Origin: Planctomycetaceae bacterium
GTDB lineage: Bacteria > Planctomycetota > Planctomycetia > Pirellulales > Pirellulaceae
Reading direction: 5' to 3'
Assembly (NCBI GenBank): GCA_007694185.1
Contig: RECD01000175.1
Span: 1 to 42,758 of the forward strand
DNA: 42,758 nt
The position numbers and the translations under genes are program-made. The notes under the pieces are model-generated. The model was not told the DNA's origin. It made no database searches and saw only the letters and a list, made by a program, of their open reading frames with translations. Position 1 is the first letter of the stretch, and the number at the start of each line of letters is the position of its first letter. Shown in pieces: positions 10,465 through 19,312 of this stretch.

Positions 10465-11061
10465 ATGCAGCACCACTTCGTACGAATCGGACCGCTGGGC
10501 GATTGGGTCGTCTGCCGCGCCGTCGGCGGTTTGGCTTATTCCCGAGGCGACCGCGTGATTTGCCGTACGCCCCGCGGGGTGGAAGTCGGTGAAGTCGCGG
10601 CGGATTGCGACGCAGGCGCCGAAGTCACCGGCTCGATCCTGCGGGCGATGACGACCGAGGACGAGTGGTTGTGGAAGCGGTTGAGGCGGGATCGAGCGGG
10701 TTGGATTGACCGCTGCCGCGAATGGCTTGCGTCGCGAGGCTCGGCCGCCCTGCTGCTCGATGTCGACCAACTTTTCGATTCCGGAAATCCTGTCTTTTAC
10801 TTCTTGGTCCCGCCCGGCCCGGAGGAAGCGGGATTGATCGACGAATTGGCGGCGAGATTCGAGCGACATGCCAGGACGAAGCACTTTGCCAAGCAATTGG
10901 CGGATGGCTGCGGGCCGGGTTGCGGGACCCGGGATTGTGGTGAGGCGACTGGGGCGAACGCGGAAACGGGCCGCGGCGGCGGGTGCTCCGGCGGCTGTGC
11001 GGCTTGCGTCGTCGCCAGTGCCGGCAAACGGTCTGTTCCGAGCGTCCGCGGCGGCGAATAA
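10465..11061 (+). CDS. PSP1 / RicT (YaaT)-like protein with cysteine cluster
   Basis: The 198-residue protein matches the PSP1 C-terminal domain pattern: a small beta domain with RTPRGVEVGEV (residues 34-44), a helical segment, then ALLLDVDQLFDSGNPVFYFLVPP and a region ending in a cysteine cluster. Six cysteines lie near the C-terminus: Cys149, 153 and 157 (GCGPGCGTRDCG) and Cys174, 178 and 181 (CSGGCAAC). In Bacillus the RicT homologue works with RicA and RicF in a complex that carries [4Fe-4S] clusters; whether this divergent protein does so is inference. There is no signal peptide. It starts at ATG 10465, divergent from bioB, and is followed by a 280-bp gap. Confidence 0.75.
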   Translation: MQHHFVRIGPLGDWVVCRAVGGLAYSRGDRVICRTPRGVEVGEVAADCDAGAEVTGSILRAMTTEDEWLWKRLRRDRAGWIDRCREWLASRGSAALLLDVDQLFDSGNPVFYFLVPPGPEEAGLIDELAARFERHARTKHFAKQLADGCGPGCGTRDCGEATGANAETGRGGGCSGGCAACVVASAGKRSVPSVRGGE

Positions 11062-11341
11062 TGACGATCCGATCTCGGTACCCGCCTGCATCGCGAGCCC
11101 GATTGGGTGGCTTGACGGCGGCGAAAATTGCTCGGTACAGGTTTTTTCTAGTGCAGCGACCCTCAGATTCCGTTAACCTAAAGGTCAATGAACGGGATGC
11201 GGGCGTCGGTTAGCCGCTGGATCCTAGTCGTTTTCCCCGTAGCCGATCGACTGCGAGTCAAATGCTCGATTTTGTCGGTTTCGCGTCGGGGCCCACCTTC
11301 CCCACCCCCACCGCCTTCCTTCCCGAAACCTAAGGCTTCGC

Positions 11342-13645
11342 ATGATGGCATCGGCCCGCGTCTTCGGAATTCAGTGCGTCACTCGCACCTTAACCCTCAT
11401 CCTGGCGGTTTGCCTCGGCTTGGCACCGTCCGTCCGAGCCACCGAACCGACGGGCGAAACGCTGACAAGCTTGGGGGCGGGTTCATCGTCGGTGACCCGG
11501 CCGATCAGCTTCGAGCTCGACATCCAGCCGATCCTCGCGGCGACGGGTTGCAACACGGGGCCTTGCCACGGCAAGCAGCGGGGCCAAAACGGCTTCCAGT
11601 TGTCGCTGCTGGGGTTTGATTCCGATTTCGACCATGACGCGATCGTCCGCGAGGGTCGCGGCCGACGGATTTTCCCGGCTGCCCCCGATCAAAGTTTGTT
11701 GTTGCTCAAGGCGATGGCGATCCTGCCTCACGGTGGCGGCAAGCGGTTCGAGGCCGGTTCGGAAAATCATCAACTGATGGTCGAGTGGATTCGCCAAGGG
11801 GCGGTCCGTCGGCTCGCCGAGGAACCGGTGCTGGAAAGGGTCGAATTGCTCCGCGACAAGTTCGTGCTGACGCCGGCCGAAGAAGGTGAACTCGGCGTCG
11901 TGGCCCATTACAGCGACGGGTCGACCCGCGACGTCACTTTCCTAGCCACCTACTTGGCGAACGAGTCGTCGGTGGTGGCGGTCGACGAGCAAGGCCGTTT
12001 GAAAGCTGGGCCGCTGCCAGGCGAAACCGCCGTGATGGCCCGTTACATGAACCACATCTGCGTGGCGGATGTCGTCATCCCGCAGACTGTTCCGCTTGCA
12101 CCGGATGCCTTCGCCGATCTTCCCCAGTACAACTTTATCGACGAGTTCATCGACAGCAAATTGCAGGAATTGGCGATCCTGCCGACGCAGCCCGCCAGCG
12201 ATTCGGTCTACCTGCGGCGGATCTTTCTCGATTTGATCGGCCGGTTGCCGACGCCGGACGAAGTTCGTGAATTCCTGGCCGCGGCGGCTCAAGCGAAAGC
12301 GAGCGATTCGCCTGGGGCTGGCGATTACCGTCGGGTCTGGGTCGACCGCTTGCTCGAGCGTCCGGAATACGTCGATCACTGGGCGAACCAGTGGGCCGAT
12401 TTGTTGCGGCCCAATCCCTACCGGGTCGGCATCAAGGCGGTGCTGAATTACGACAACTGGATCCGTGACCAATTTCGCGAAGGCGTGACGCACGACGAGT
12501 TCGTGCGACGGATCGTCACGGCCAAGGGGAGCACTTGGCACAACGGCCCCGCGACGCTCTACCGCGACCGCCGTGATCCGGAAGAGATCGCCACGATGGT
12601 CAGCCAGTTGTTCCTCGGCATCCGGTTGGACTGCGCCAAATGCCATCACCACCCGTTTGAAAAGTGGAGTCAGCAGGACTTCTACCAATTCGCGTCGTTC
12701 TTTGCCCAAATCGGCCGCAAGGGGACCGGGTTGTCGCCGCCGATTTCGGGTGGTGAAGAGATCGTTTTCTTCTCGGGCACCGGCTCGGTGAAGCACCCGG
12801 TGACGGGGGAAACGCTCAGCCCCGTACCGCTGTTCGGCGAAACGGAGGAGGTGCCCAAGGATGTCGACCCGCGTGAAGCGTTGGCTCGCTGGATGACTTC
12901 GCCCGACAACGATTACTTTGCCAAAGTCCAGGTCAACCGGATTTGGGCGGCGTTGATGGGACGCGGGATTGTCGAACCGATCGACGATTTGCGATCGACC
13001 AACCCGCCGACCCATCCCGAATTGTTCGACGCCTTGGCGAAGCACTTTCAGGAGTCGGGTTACGACGTGAAGGAACTGATCCGGACGATCGTCGCGTCGC
13101 GGGCCTATTCGACCGGTTCCGATGTGAACGAAACGAATGTCGGTGACCGGCTGAATTACTCCCGGCACTACCGGAAGCAATTGCGAGCCGAAACGTTGCT
13201 CGACGCGATCGCCGACCTGACCGAAACGAAGACTTCGTTCGGCAACGCGATGGCGGACGGCGCGCGAGCCACCCAGGTCTGGACTCACCGAATTCCGTCG
13301 CTGTTCCTGGACACCTTCGGGCGTCCCGACATGAACCAAGATCCGCCTTGCGAGCGGATCGAGGATTCGACCGTTACCCAGTCGCTGCACCTGATGAACG
13401 ATCGCGACATCGACCGTCGGATCCGCAGCGACAGCGGGCGGGCAGCTCGCTTGGCGAAGAGCGACCTGTCGGCCGAACAGGTGATCGAGGAGATTTACCT
13501 CGCTGCCTACTCACGGTTGCCCGACGCGGAAGAGTCGGCTTATGCGACCACGTTGATCAATTCCGCGGGGTCAGATCGTCGCGAGGCGATCGAGGACCTG
13601 ATGTGGGCGATGATCAATTCACCCGAGTTCACGATTCAAGATTAG
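11342..13645 (+). CDS. DUF1549/DUF1553 (PSCyt2/PSD1) secreted protein
   Basis: This planctomycete-type exported protein has 767 residues. A signal peptide (TLTLILAVCLGLAPSVRA) is followed by a cytochrome-like region (CNTGPCHG: Cys70, Cys75, His76), a bacterial Ig-like domain (about 165-250), the DUF1549 region (from about 265, FIDEFIDSKLQ) containing a canonical CAKCH (Cys431, Cys434, His435), and the DUF1553 region (from about 505, DPREALARWMTSPDNDYFAKVQVNRIW). Such proteins are thought to act in the periplasm in redox or polysaccharide-related processes, but their reaction is not established. It starts with ATG 11342 and ends 13 bp before the DUF1501 gene, so the two form an operon. The first heme-like motif has four residues between cysteines instead of two. 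Confidence 0.92.
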   Translation: MMASARVFGIQCVTRTLTLILAVCLGLAPSVRATEPTGETLTSLGAGSSSVTRPISFELDIQPILAATGCNTGPCHGKQRGQNGFQLSLLGFDSDFDHDAIVREGRGRRIFPAAPDQSLLLLKAMAILPHGGGKRFEAGSENHQLMVEWIRQGAVRRLAEEPVLERVELLRDKFVLTPAEEGELGVVAHYSDGSTRDVTFLATYLANESSVVAVDEQGRLKAGPLPGETAVMARYMNHICVADVVIPQTVPLAPDAFADLPQYNFIDEFIDSKLQELAILPTQPASDSVYLRRIFLDLIGRLPTPDEVREFLAAAAQAKASDSPGAGDYRRVWVDRLLERPEYVDHWANQWADLLRPNPYRVGIKAVLNYDNWIRDQFREGVTHDEFVRRIVTAKGSTWHNGPATLYRDRRDPEEIATMVSQLFLGIRLDCAKCHHHPFEKWSQQDFYQFASFFAQIGRKGTGLSPPISGGEEIVFFSGTGSVKHPVTGETLSPVPLFGETEEVPKDVDPREALARWMTSPDNDYFAKVQVNRIWAALMGRGIVEPIDDLRSTNPPTHPELFDALAKHFQESGYDVKELIRTIVASRAYSTGSDVNETNVGDRLNYSRHYRKQLRAETLLDAIADLTETKTSFGNAMADGARATQVWTHRIPSLFLDTFGRPDMNQDPPCERIEDSTVTQSLHLMNDRDIDRRIRSDSGRAARLAKSDLSAEQVIEEIYLAAYSRLPDAEESAYATTLINSAGSDRREAIEDLMWAMINSPEFTIQD

Positions 13646-13658
13646 GAGACTGCGGATC

Positions 13659-15008
13659 ATGTCGAAACTCAGCATCAATTGTGAAGGGGCCTCGCGGCGG
13701 GATTGTCTGCGATTGGGCTTAGGGGGATTGATCGGTGGCGGATTGGCAGGTGCTTTGCACGCCACGGCATCTGCGGCTTCGGCGGGGGGAACGCCCGCAG
13801 CGAGCAAGTCAAAACGTCAAGCCGATTCGTGCATCCTGATTTGGATGGACGGGGGTCCCAGTCACTACGAGACCTTTGACCCCAAGCCGGAAGCTCCCGT
13901 CGAAATTCGTGGCGAGTTCGGCACGATCCCGACCAAGACTTCGGGGATGCACTTTTCGGAACTGATGGTCCGCCTGGCTGACGTCTCGGAATCGCTCGCC
14001 ATCGTCCGTTCGATCCGGCACGACCAGGGGAATCACGGTGCCGGGAATCACTACATGATGACCGGGGCGCCGACGCGGATTCCGGTCGGCTGTGGCGCGT
14101 TCGTCAGTTTCCATCCGAGCATGGGAAGCGTCGTCGCTCATGAATTGGGTGCCCCCCACGGCATCCCGGCTTATTTCTCGATCCCGAACATGTCGCGGTC
14201 GGGCGGACCGAACTTCTTGGGTGCCAAGTACGCCCCCTTCGTCGTTCCCGATGACCCGAACGGCGCTTCGTTTCGGGTCCGCGACGTCACCTTGCCGAGC
14301 GGTTTGGGTGACGAACGGTTCTCGCGTCGCCAACAGATCCGCCAGCAGGTCGATCAGATGCTGCGGATCAACGATGACTCCGCCGGCGATCCGGCATTGG
14401 CGGGCGATGAGTTCTTCAAGCAGGGCTTGCAATTGATCAGCAGCCCGGAGGCTCAAGCGGCTTTCGATATCCATCGCGAACCGGACAGTGTCCGCGACAA
14501 GTACGGACGCCACGGCTTCGGCCAACGGGCGTTGTTAGCCCGACGGCTCGTTTCGGCCGGTGTCCCCTTCGTGACGCTCTATCACGGCGGCTGGGACGAC
14601 CACCGAGGGCTTTTCCCCGCCTTTAAAAAGAAGTTGCCGACGTTCGAAGCGACCGTCGCCGCACTGATCGAAGACCTGCGTGACTCGGGCATGCTCGAGC
14701 GGACGATGGTCATCGCGTTGGGCGAATTCGGACGGACGCCGAAGATCAACAAGGACGGCGGTCGCGATCACTGGTCCAACGCCATGAGTGTCATGTTCGC
14801 GGGCGGTGGCACCCCGGGCGGCCAAGTGATCGGGGCGACCGATCGCCAAGGCTACGCGGCGGTCGAACGTGTCCTTGCTCCCGAGAACTTCGTTTCCACC
14901 GTTTATCGGAAACTCGGCATCGATCCTGCGCAAATCCTCTACACGCCGCAAGGGCGACCGTCGCACTTGGTCAGCGACGAGCGGCCGATCGAAGAGTTGA
15001 TGGGTTGA
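13659..15008 (+). CDS. DUF1501 domain-containing exported protein
   Basis: This 449-residue protein of the DUF1501 (sulfatase/alkaline-phosphatase-like fold) family is the usual partner of DUF1549/DUF1553 proteins. A twin-arginine-type signal (SRRDCLRLGLGG, residues 12-23) precedes the DUF1501 start (SCILIWMDGGPSHYETFDPKP). Characteristic later stretches are IRHDQGNHGAGNHYMMTG, YHGGWDDH, and ALGEFGRTPKIN followed by GGRDHWSNAMSVMFAGGG. The conserved Asp and His residues suggest a metal-binding hydrolase fold, but no substrate is known. It begins 13 bp after the upstream gene's stop codon and is followed by a strong terminator, so the two-gene unit ends here. Confidence 0.93.
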   Translation: MSKLSINCEGASRRDCLRLGLGGLIGGGLAGALHATASAASAGGTPAASKSKRQADSCILIWMDGGPSHYETFDPKPEAPVEIRGEFGTIPTKTSGMHFSELMVRLADVSESLAIVRSIRHDQGNHGAGNHYMMTGAPTRIPVGCGAFVSFHPSMGSVVAHELGAPHGIPAYFSIPNMSRSGGPNFLGAKYAPFVVPDDPNGASFRVRDVTLPSGLGDERFSRRQQIRQQVDQMLRINDDSAGDPALAGDEFFKQGLQLISSPEAQAAFDIHREPDSVRDKYGRHGFGQRALLARRLVSAGVPFVTLYHGGWDDHRGLFPAFKKKLPTFEATVAALIEDLRDSGMLERTMVIALGEFGRTPKINKDGGRDHWSNAMSVMFAGGGTPGGQVIGATDRQGYAAVERVLAPENFVSTVYRKLGIDPAQILYTPQGRPSHLVSDERPIEELMG

Positions 15009-15037
15009 GCTTGGCTTGATCGTCACCGTCGCACGCC

Positions 15038-15083
15038 GACGGGCGGACAGAGCGAGACGCTTTGTCCGCCCGTCGTTTTTTTT
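15038..15083 (+). terminator. Rho-independent terminator after the DUF1501 gene
   Basis: A near-perfect stem of about 17 base pairs (GACGGGCGGAC AGAGCG paired with CGCTTT GTCCGCCCGTC, including a G-T wobble) with a short AGA loop is followed by G and a run of eight T. It ends the DUF1549/DUF1501 operon 30 bases after the stop codon. Confidence 0.93.
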
Positions 15084-15165
15084 GACCGCCGGCGTGGTTA
15101 TTCTGGGGGTTGCAAACGGCCCCCGCTGTTCATCCTTTTCCGACTCTTGATCGCAAGTTCACACC

Positions 15166-17640
15166 ATGAGCCACTCTCGTCCGTTCGTCTCGTTCGTCGT
15201 CGGCCTCCTGACGCTTTTAGCGATCGCTGGCGATGCGAACGCCCAAGAGAACCAAGCGTTGACGTATCGCCACTTCGACGTCGAGGAAGCCGACGGCCGA
15301 GTGACCGGCATGACGCCGGTGCCGGTCACGACCTTGCCTCGCTGGGCTCGTGACGTTTCCCAGCAGCCGTTCGATTGGGATGCACCGGCGGATGGGACCG
15401 CACCGTTGTTCCTCCAGCCGCTGCCGTTCGTATTGCCGCCGATCGACGACGGCGAACCGTTCTACGGTCACAATCACCAACCCTCGATCACCTGGTTGCC
15501 CAACGGCGACCTGCTAGCGATCTGGTACTCCACTCAAGGTGAGTCGGGCACCGAATTGACGGTCCTTGCCAGCCGCTTGCGGGCTGGCCAAGCGGAATGG
15601 GACGCGTCGAGCGAGTTCTTCAAAGCTCCCAACCGCAACATGCACGGGTCGGCGATCTTGCATGACGGCCAGGGCAACATCCATCACTTCAACGGCATGG
15701 CCCCGGACGGCGGTTTGGGCTGGGCCAAGCTGGCCTTGTTGATGCGAACCAGCCGCGACAACGGCGTCACTTGGACCCCACCCTTCGCGATCGATCCACG
15801 GTTGATCGGACGCCACCAGGTCATCGACGGCACGTTGATGACCCGCGCCGGCGTGCTGATTCAGAACTGCGATGCGGTCCCTGGTGGAAATGGCGGGACG
15901 GCGCTGCACCTCAGCCGCGACGGGGGCAAGACCTGGGTCGATCCCGGCGAAGGGAAACCGGCGCCGGACTTTACCGCGGGCGGAACCGGGGAGGGGACGA
16001 TCGCCGGCATTCACGCCAAGGTCGTCGAACTCAACGACGGCCGCTTGATGGCGTTTGGACGCGGCGACTCGATCGAAGGCAAAATGCCGATCAGCATTTC
16101 GGACGACCTCGGTAAGACCTGGCGGTATCGAGCCAGCCCGTTTCCGCCGATCGGTGGTGGGCAGCGACTGGTGCTGCGTCGCTTGAACGAAGGCCCGCTG
16201 CTGTTGGTTTCCTTCACCGCCGGCAACCGGCGAGAGCCGGAAGCGAAAGGCATGTCGTTCACCGCTGCTGACGGGAGCGAGTTCATCGGGCACGGGATGT
16301 ATGCCGCGTTGTCGTTTGACGAAGGCGAAACCTGGCCGGTAAGGAAATTGCTGACGCCCGAGCCGGGTGAATATGACGGTGGCGCCTGGACCGGCCCGTT
16401 CGTCGCCACGCCGACCCGCGCCGAACACGCCGGCTACCTCGCTGGGACACAGACGCCGGATGACGTGATTCACCTGATCAGCAGTCGGCTGCACTACCGA
16501 TTCAACCTCGCGTGGCTGACCGCGGGCACCCCGCACGCCGTGGCCGCGACCCGGTCGCTGGAAGGCCCGTTGGAGCCGTTCTTGGGCGAGCCGAGCTTGG
16601 AGCTGCAACGGCTGTTCGCTGACGAACGTTTCCCCAACATCACCGTCGCCCTGGACGGCACGGTGCTGGCGACTTTTGGGAACAAACGCGTGCGGGTGCG
16701 GCGGAGCGAAGATGGTGGCGAGACTTGGGGCGAACCGATCACGATCGCTGATCCCGGCTTTCATGGCGGCGGCACCACGGTCGACGAAACCACCGGTGAC
16801 GTGCTGGCTTTCGTCGAAGAGCACCATCCTCCCGCGGCGTTGACGATCTACCGCAGCCGCGATCACGGCCGAAGCTGGGTCGCCGACCTGGGAACCGTCA
16901 TTCAGCCCGACAAACTCGGCAACTTGCCGTCGATGCACATGAACGAGCACGGCAGCACGCTGCGGCATGGCGTCCATCGTGGGCGATTGATTCGGCCAAC
17001 CCGTTTTTACGCCGGCAAGAACGACCGCAGTCGATGGCCCGAGCATTACACCAACGCGATGCACAGCGATGACGGTGGCAGGACTTGGCAGACGAGTGAG
17101 CCGTTTCCCGAAAACGGGACGGGCGAAGCGGCCTTGGTCGAACTGGCAGATGGTCGCATCCTGTACAACTCGCGAGTCCACTGGCAGGAGCGTCCACAAA
17201 ACACTCGCCGGCGGTCGGCCATCAGCCGGGATGGCGGCCACACTTGGGAAGACTGGAAGGTCGTCGACATCCTACCGGACGGCAACCAAGATCGCTCGTA
17301 CGGCTGCATGGGAGGTCTGGTGCGATTGCCCGTCGCCGGGGAAGACATCCTGATCTACAGCAACCTCGACACGCCCAAGTCGGTCCGCGAGCGGATCACG
17401 GTTTGGGCCAGTTTCGATGGGGGCGAAACCTGGCCGGTCAACAGGTTGGTTTTCGAAGGCCCCAGCGCCTACTCGTCGTTGACCGCCGGCAGGCCGGGAA
17501 CCGCCAGCGAGGGCTGGGTCTACCTGCACTTCGAAAGCGGTGGCTCCCAAGTGGCCCGCTTCAATCTCAGTTGGCTACTGGCGGGCGAAGCGACCGGTGA
17601 CGGTGAAATCCCGTCGTCGCTGGCGACTCGGGGAAACTGA
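15166..17640 (+). CDS. Secreted sialidase-like protein with two BNR propellers
   Basis: This 824-residue exported protein (signal peptide FVVGLLTLLAIAGDANAQ) resembles sialidases of the BNR/Asp-box superfamily. I count nine Asp boxes of the S-x-D-x-G-x-[TS]-W form, among them SRDNGVTW, SRDGGKTW, SDDLGKTW, SEDGGETW and SDDGGRTW. The protein looks like two fused propellers (about 60-450 and 460-824): both halves end with SFD.GETWPV and then RFNL.WL. The second half has the better sialidase signature (RFPNITVALDGTVLATFG, RLIRPTRFYAG, ELADGRILYNSR). Sialic acid is not the certain substrate; any exo-glycosidase on acidic sugars is possible. The gene begins after a terminator and stands alone. Confidence 0.85.
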   Translation: MSHSRPFVSFVVGLLTLLAIAGDANAQENQALTYRHFDVEEADGRVTGMTPVPVTTLPRWARDVSQQPFDWDAPADGTAPLFLQPLPFVLPPIDDGEPFYGHNHQPSITWLPNGDLLAIWYSTQGESGTELTVLASRLRAGQAEWDASSEFFKAPNRNMHGSAILHDGQGNIHHFNGMAPDGGLGWAKLALLMRTSRDNGVTWTPPFAIDPRLIGRHQVIDGTLMTRAGVLIQNCDAVPGGNGGTALHLSRDGGKTWVDPGEGKPAPDFTAGGTGEGTIAGIHAKVVELNDGRLMAFGRGDSIEGKMPISISDDLGKTWRYRASPFPPIGGGQRLVLRRLNEGPLLLVSFTAGNRREPEAKGMSFTAADGSEFIGHGMYAALSFDEGETWPVRKLLTPEPGEYDGGAWTGPFVATPTRAEHAGYLAGTQTPDDVIHLISSRLHYRFNLAWLTAGTPHAVAATRSLEGPLEPFLGEPSLELQRLFADERFPNITVALDGTVLATFGNKRVRVRRSEDGGETWGEPITIADPGFHGGGTTVDETTGDVLAFVEEHHPPAALTIYRSRDHGRSWVADLGTVIQPDKLGNLPSMHMNEHGSTLRHGVHRGRLIRPTRFYAGKNDRSRWPEHYTNAMHSDDGGRTWQTSEPFPENGTGEAALVELADGRILYNSRVHWQERPQNTRRRSAISRDGGHTWEDWKVVDILPDGNQDRSYGCMGGLVRLPVAGEDILIYSNLDTPKSVRERITVWASFDGGETWPVNRLVFEGPSAYSSLTAGRPGTASEGWVYLHFESGGSQVARFNLSWLLAGEATGDGEIPSSLATRGN

Positions 17641-17665
17641 TCCCTGCGCGGTCCCTTTCACAACG

Positions 17666-18412
17666 TCACTCGGTCACTCCCCAAAGTTCACCGAGCAACT
17701 CGTAGGCGTCCGGATCGTGACGTTGCAACTCCGCGCTGTCGAACGGGTAGAAATCGTTGCGACCGAAATAAGCTTCGGTCGTCTCGGCGAAGTACTCCAT
17801 CGGACTCGTCATGGCATACGCCTGCTCGAATCGGTTCGGCTTGCCGTTACCCAGCCAGCGTTCGACCCGCGCGTAAAGGCCTGAGTCTCGGGCCCGCTCA
17901 TAGGCCGCTCGGATTTGCGGATTTTCGAAACCGCCTGGGAGAAAGCGGTGGTGATAGGCATGAGCCAGTTCGTGCAGCACAAAACTGGGCATTCGCGAGC
18001 ACTCTTCCTCAAAAATCCGGACGTTCGTGAACTCGACCGCCTCGACCATCACCGGATCGCGGCCATGATCTCGCAGCCACCCGGCCCCCGGGTGGTATTC
18101 CGCCTTGGGCGATACTTGCGGGTATTCGGGGGAAAAGTAGAGCGGCACCTGTCGGAGTTTGGCGACCGCCTTGGGGGGCAAGTCCTGTTCGATCTTTGCC
18201 AATTGCGACGTCAACAATTCGATCGCCCGCGATAGACGCTCCGTATCCGCCGTGTCTGCGGTCAATCGTCGGTCGATGTGAACCTGCCATCCGAGGATCT
18301 CACGCGACTGGCGTCTGATCGCCGCATCCTCCGCCGACGAAACTGGACTGGCAAAGCTCAATCCCACTGCCAGTCCCAGCGCGAGCACCGTCGAGTTACG
18401 AAACCCCATCAT
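17666..18412 (-). CDS. Secreted HExxH protein, putative zinc metallopeptidase
   Basis: This 248-residue protein has a signal peptide (STVLALGLAVGLSFASPVSSAE). The motif FVLHELAHAYHH puts His147, Glu148 and His151 in a zincin HExxH site, and PMEYFAETTEAYFG downstream could supply the third ligand (a Glu). A similar arrangement is seen in toxin lethal-factor-type and other secreted zincins. The substrate is unknown. The start ATG-ATG pair at 18412/18409 follows a G-rich stretch. It converges with the sialidase-like gene (stop codons 25 bp apart) and its own upstream region is an accessory patch. Confidence 0.8.
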   Translation of the reverse strand: MMGFRNSTVLALGLAVGLSFASPVSSAEDAAIRRQSREILGWQVHIDRRLTADTADTERLSRAIELLTSQLAKIEQDLPPKAVAKLRQVPLYFSPEYPQVSPKAEYHPGAGWLRDHGRDPVMVEAVEFTNVRIFEEECSRMPSFVLHELAHAYHHRFLPGGFENPQIRAAYERARDSGLYARVERWLGNGKPNRFEQAYAMTSPMEYFAETTEAYFGRNDFYPFDSAELQRHDPDAYELLGELWGVTE

Positions 18413-18878
18413 TTACCCCCAATGCAAGCACCCGATCTGGAATCATACGGCTCGACAGCCGACTGGCAACCATTTTAGCCTTGGCGTGGAGGCTCGTGAG
18501 CGCTTCGTCTGCTTGCGGTTGTACGCTGTGGCCCACGCTACTTCCAAACTTCCGACTTCGCGATCCTTATCGGTCGCATCGACGAGCACGATCAGGTTTG
18601 GTACGACGTGATCCTGGTCGACGAGGGAGGGAAGACGGAGCATCATTACTTGATCGTTTACGATGACGACACGTGGGAACCGCTCGTGGAACCGAACTCG
18701 GGATCGACTTTGTGACGGCAGTCGGCTTTTTCGCGGATGTCCATTGGCGGTCACGAATGATGCCGTATCACGCGCCACGGTAAACCGAATCTGTCAGCGC
18801 CGTGTGGATCCCAGACCCATCGGTTGAGCGGCCCGGCGCGATCACCGTCCCTCACACGAAGGCCTGCGAGTTGCTCCT
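18413..18878. other. Accessory intergenic region
   Basis: The only sign of coding in this 466-bp stretch is the start-less frame at 18500-18715. No hairpin, repeat or RNA gene was recognised in the remainder. Confidence 0.4.
18500..18715 (+). pseudogene. Start-less open frame, possible gene fragment
   Basis: Between a TGA at 18497 and a TGA at 18713 the plus strand encodes about 71 codons with protein-like composition: RYFQTSDFAILIGRIDEH, then QVWYDVILVDEGGKTEHH and YLIVYDDDTWEPL. The sequence alternates hydrophobic and acidic residues as in a small beta-sheet protein. There is no ATG or GTG at the beginning (only CTG), so it may be the 3' part of a decayed gene. I do not recognise the family. 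Confidence 0.4.
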
Positions 18879-19280
18879 GTGACCCAATGCCCCGTCTGTT
18901 ACGTTCCGTTACGGCTGGTGGTCGCGTCGGAAGTCGAAATCGACGTCTGTGATATCTGTCACGCCATTTGGCTCGATGCCGGAGAGCTGGAGAAAATCGG
19001 TGAAACTCGAAGTTTGGTGAGCCGCGAGTTTGCTACGTCGGAATTGTCGCTGCTCCGATGTCCGCGTTGTTCGACACGCTCCTTCGGCACGATCGAAACG
19101 GATCGGGGCAGCTTCGCCATCTGCACGAAGTGCCGGGGAGTTTTGGTGGGAGGTAAAACGGTAGAAGAGCTATCAGCGGGCACGAACCGAACGGGAGATC
19201 GAATCGCCAACGCCGCTTTGGAAACTCCGCACGTGTTGTCCTTTCTCGGCGACTTGATGTGGCTGTTCGGGTCGCCTTGA
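18879..19280 (+). CDS. Zinc-ribbon (zf-TFIIB type) protein
   Basis: The 133-residue product begins with a TFIIB-type zinc ribbon: CPVC (Cys4, Cys7) and CDIC (Cys24, Cys27) followed by HAIWLDAGELEKI, the hallmark of the zf-TFIIB family. A second pair of CxxC motifs (CPRC and CTKC) is followed by RGVLVGGKTVEEL, a degenerate repeat of the same module. The start is GTG at 18879, so that the first Cys pair is included; no good ribosome binding site is visible. The C-terminal PHVLSFLGDLMWLF is hydrophobic. Function is unknown; such proteins are small cytoplasmic zinc binders. A transposase remnant begins about 30 bases after its stop. Confidence 0.8.
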   Translation: MTQCPVCYVPLRLVVASEVEIDVCDICHAIWLDAGELEKIGETRSLVSREFATSELSLLRCPRCSTRSFGTIETDRGSFAICTKCRGVLVGGKTVEELSAGTNRTGDRIANAALETPHVLSFLGDLMWLFGSP

Positions 19281-19312
19281 ACGCCGGCCGACGTCGCGGC
19301 TCGGTCACCTGT

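Noticed and set aside
10104-10466. In-frame extension of bioB by about 120 codons
   Set aside because: The extension is Arg/Pro-rich, and the BioB protein starts well at ATG 10103; the region is better read as the divergent promoter area.
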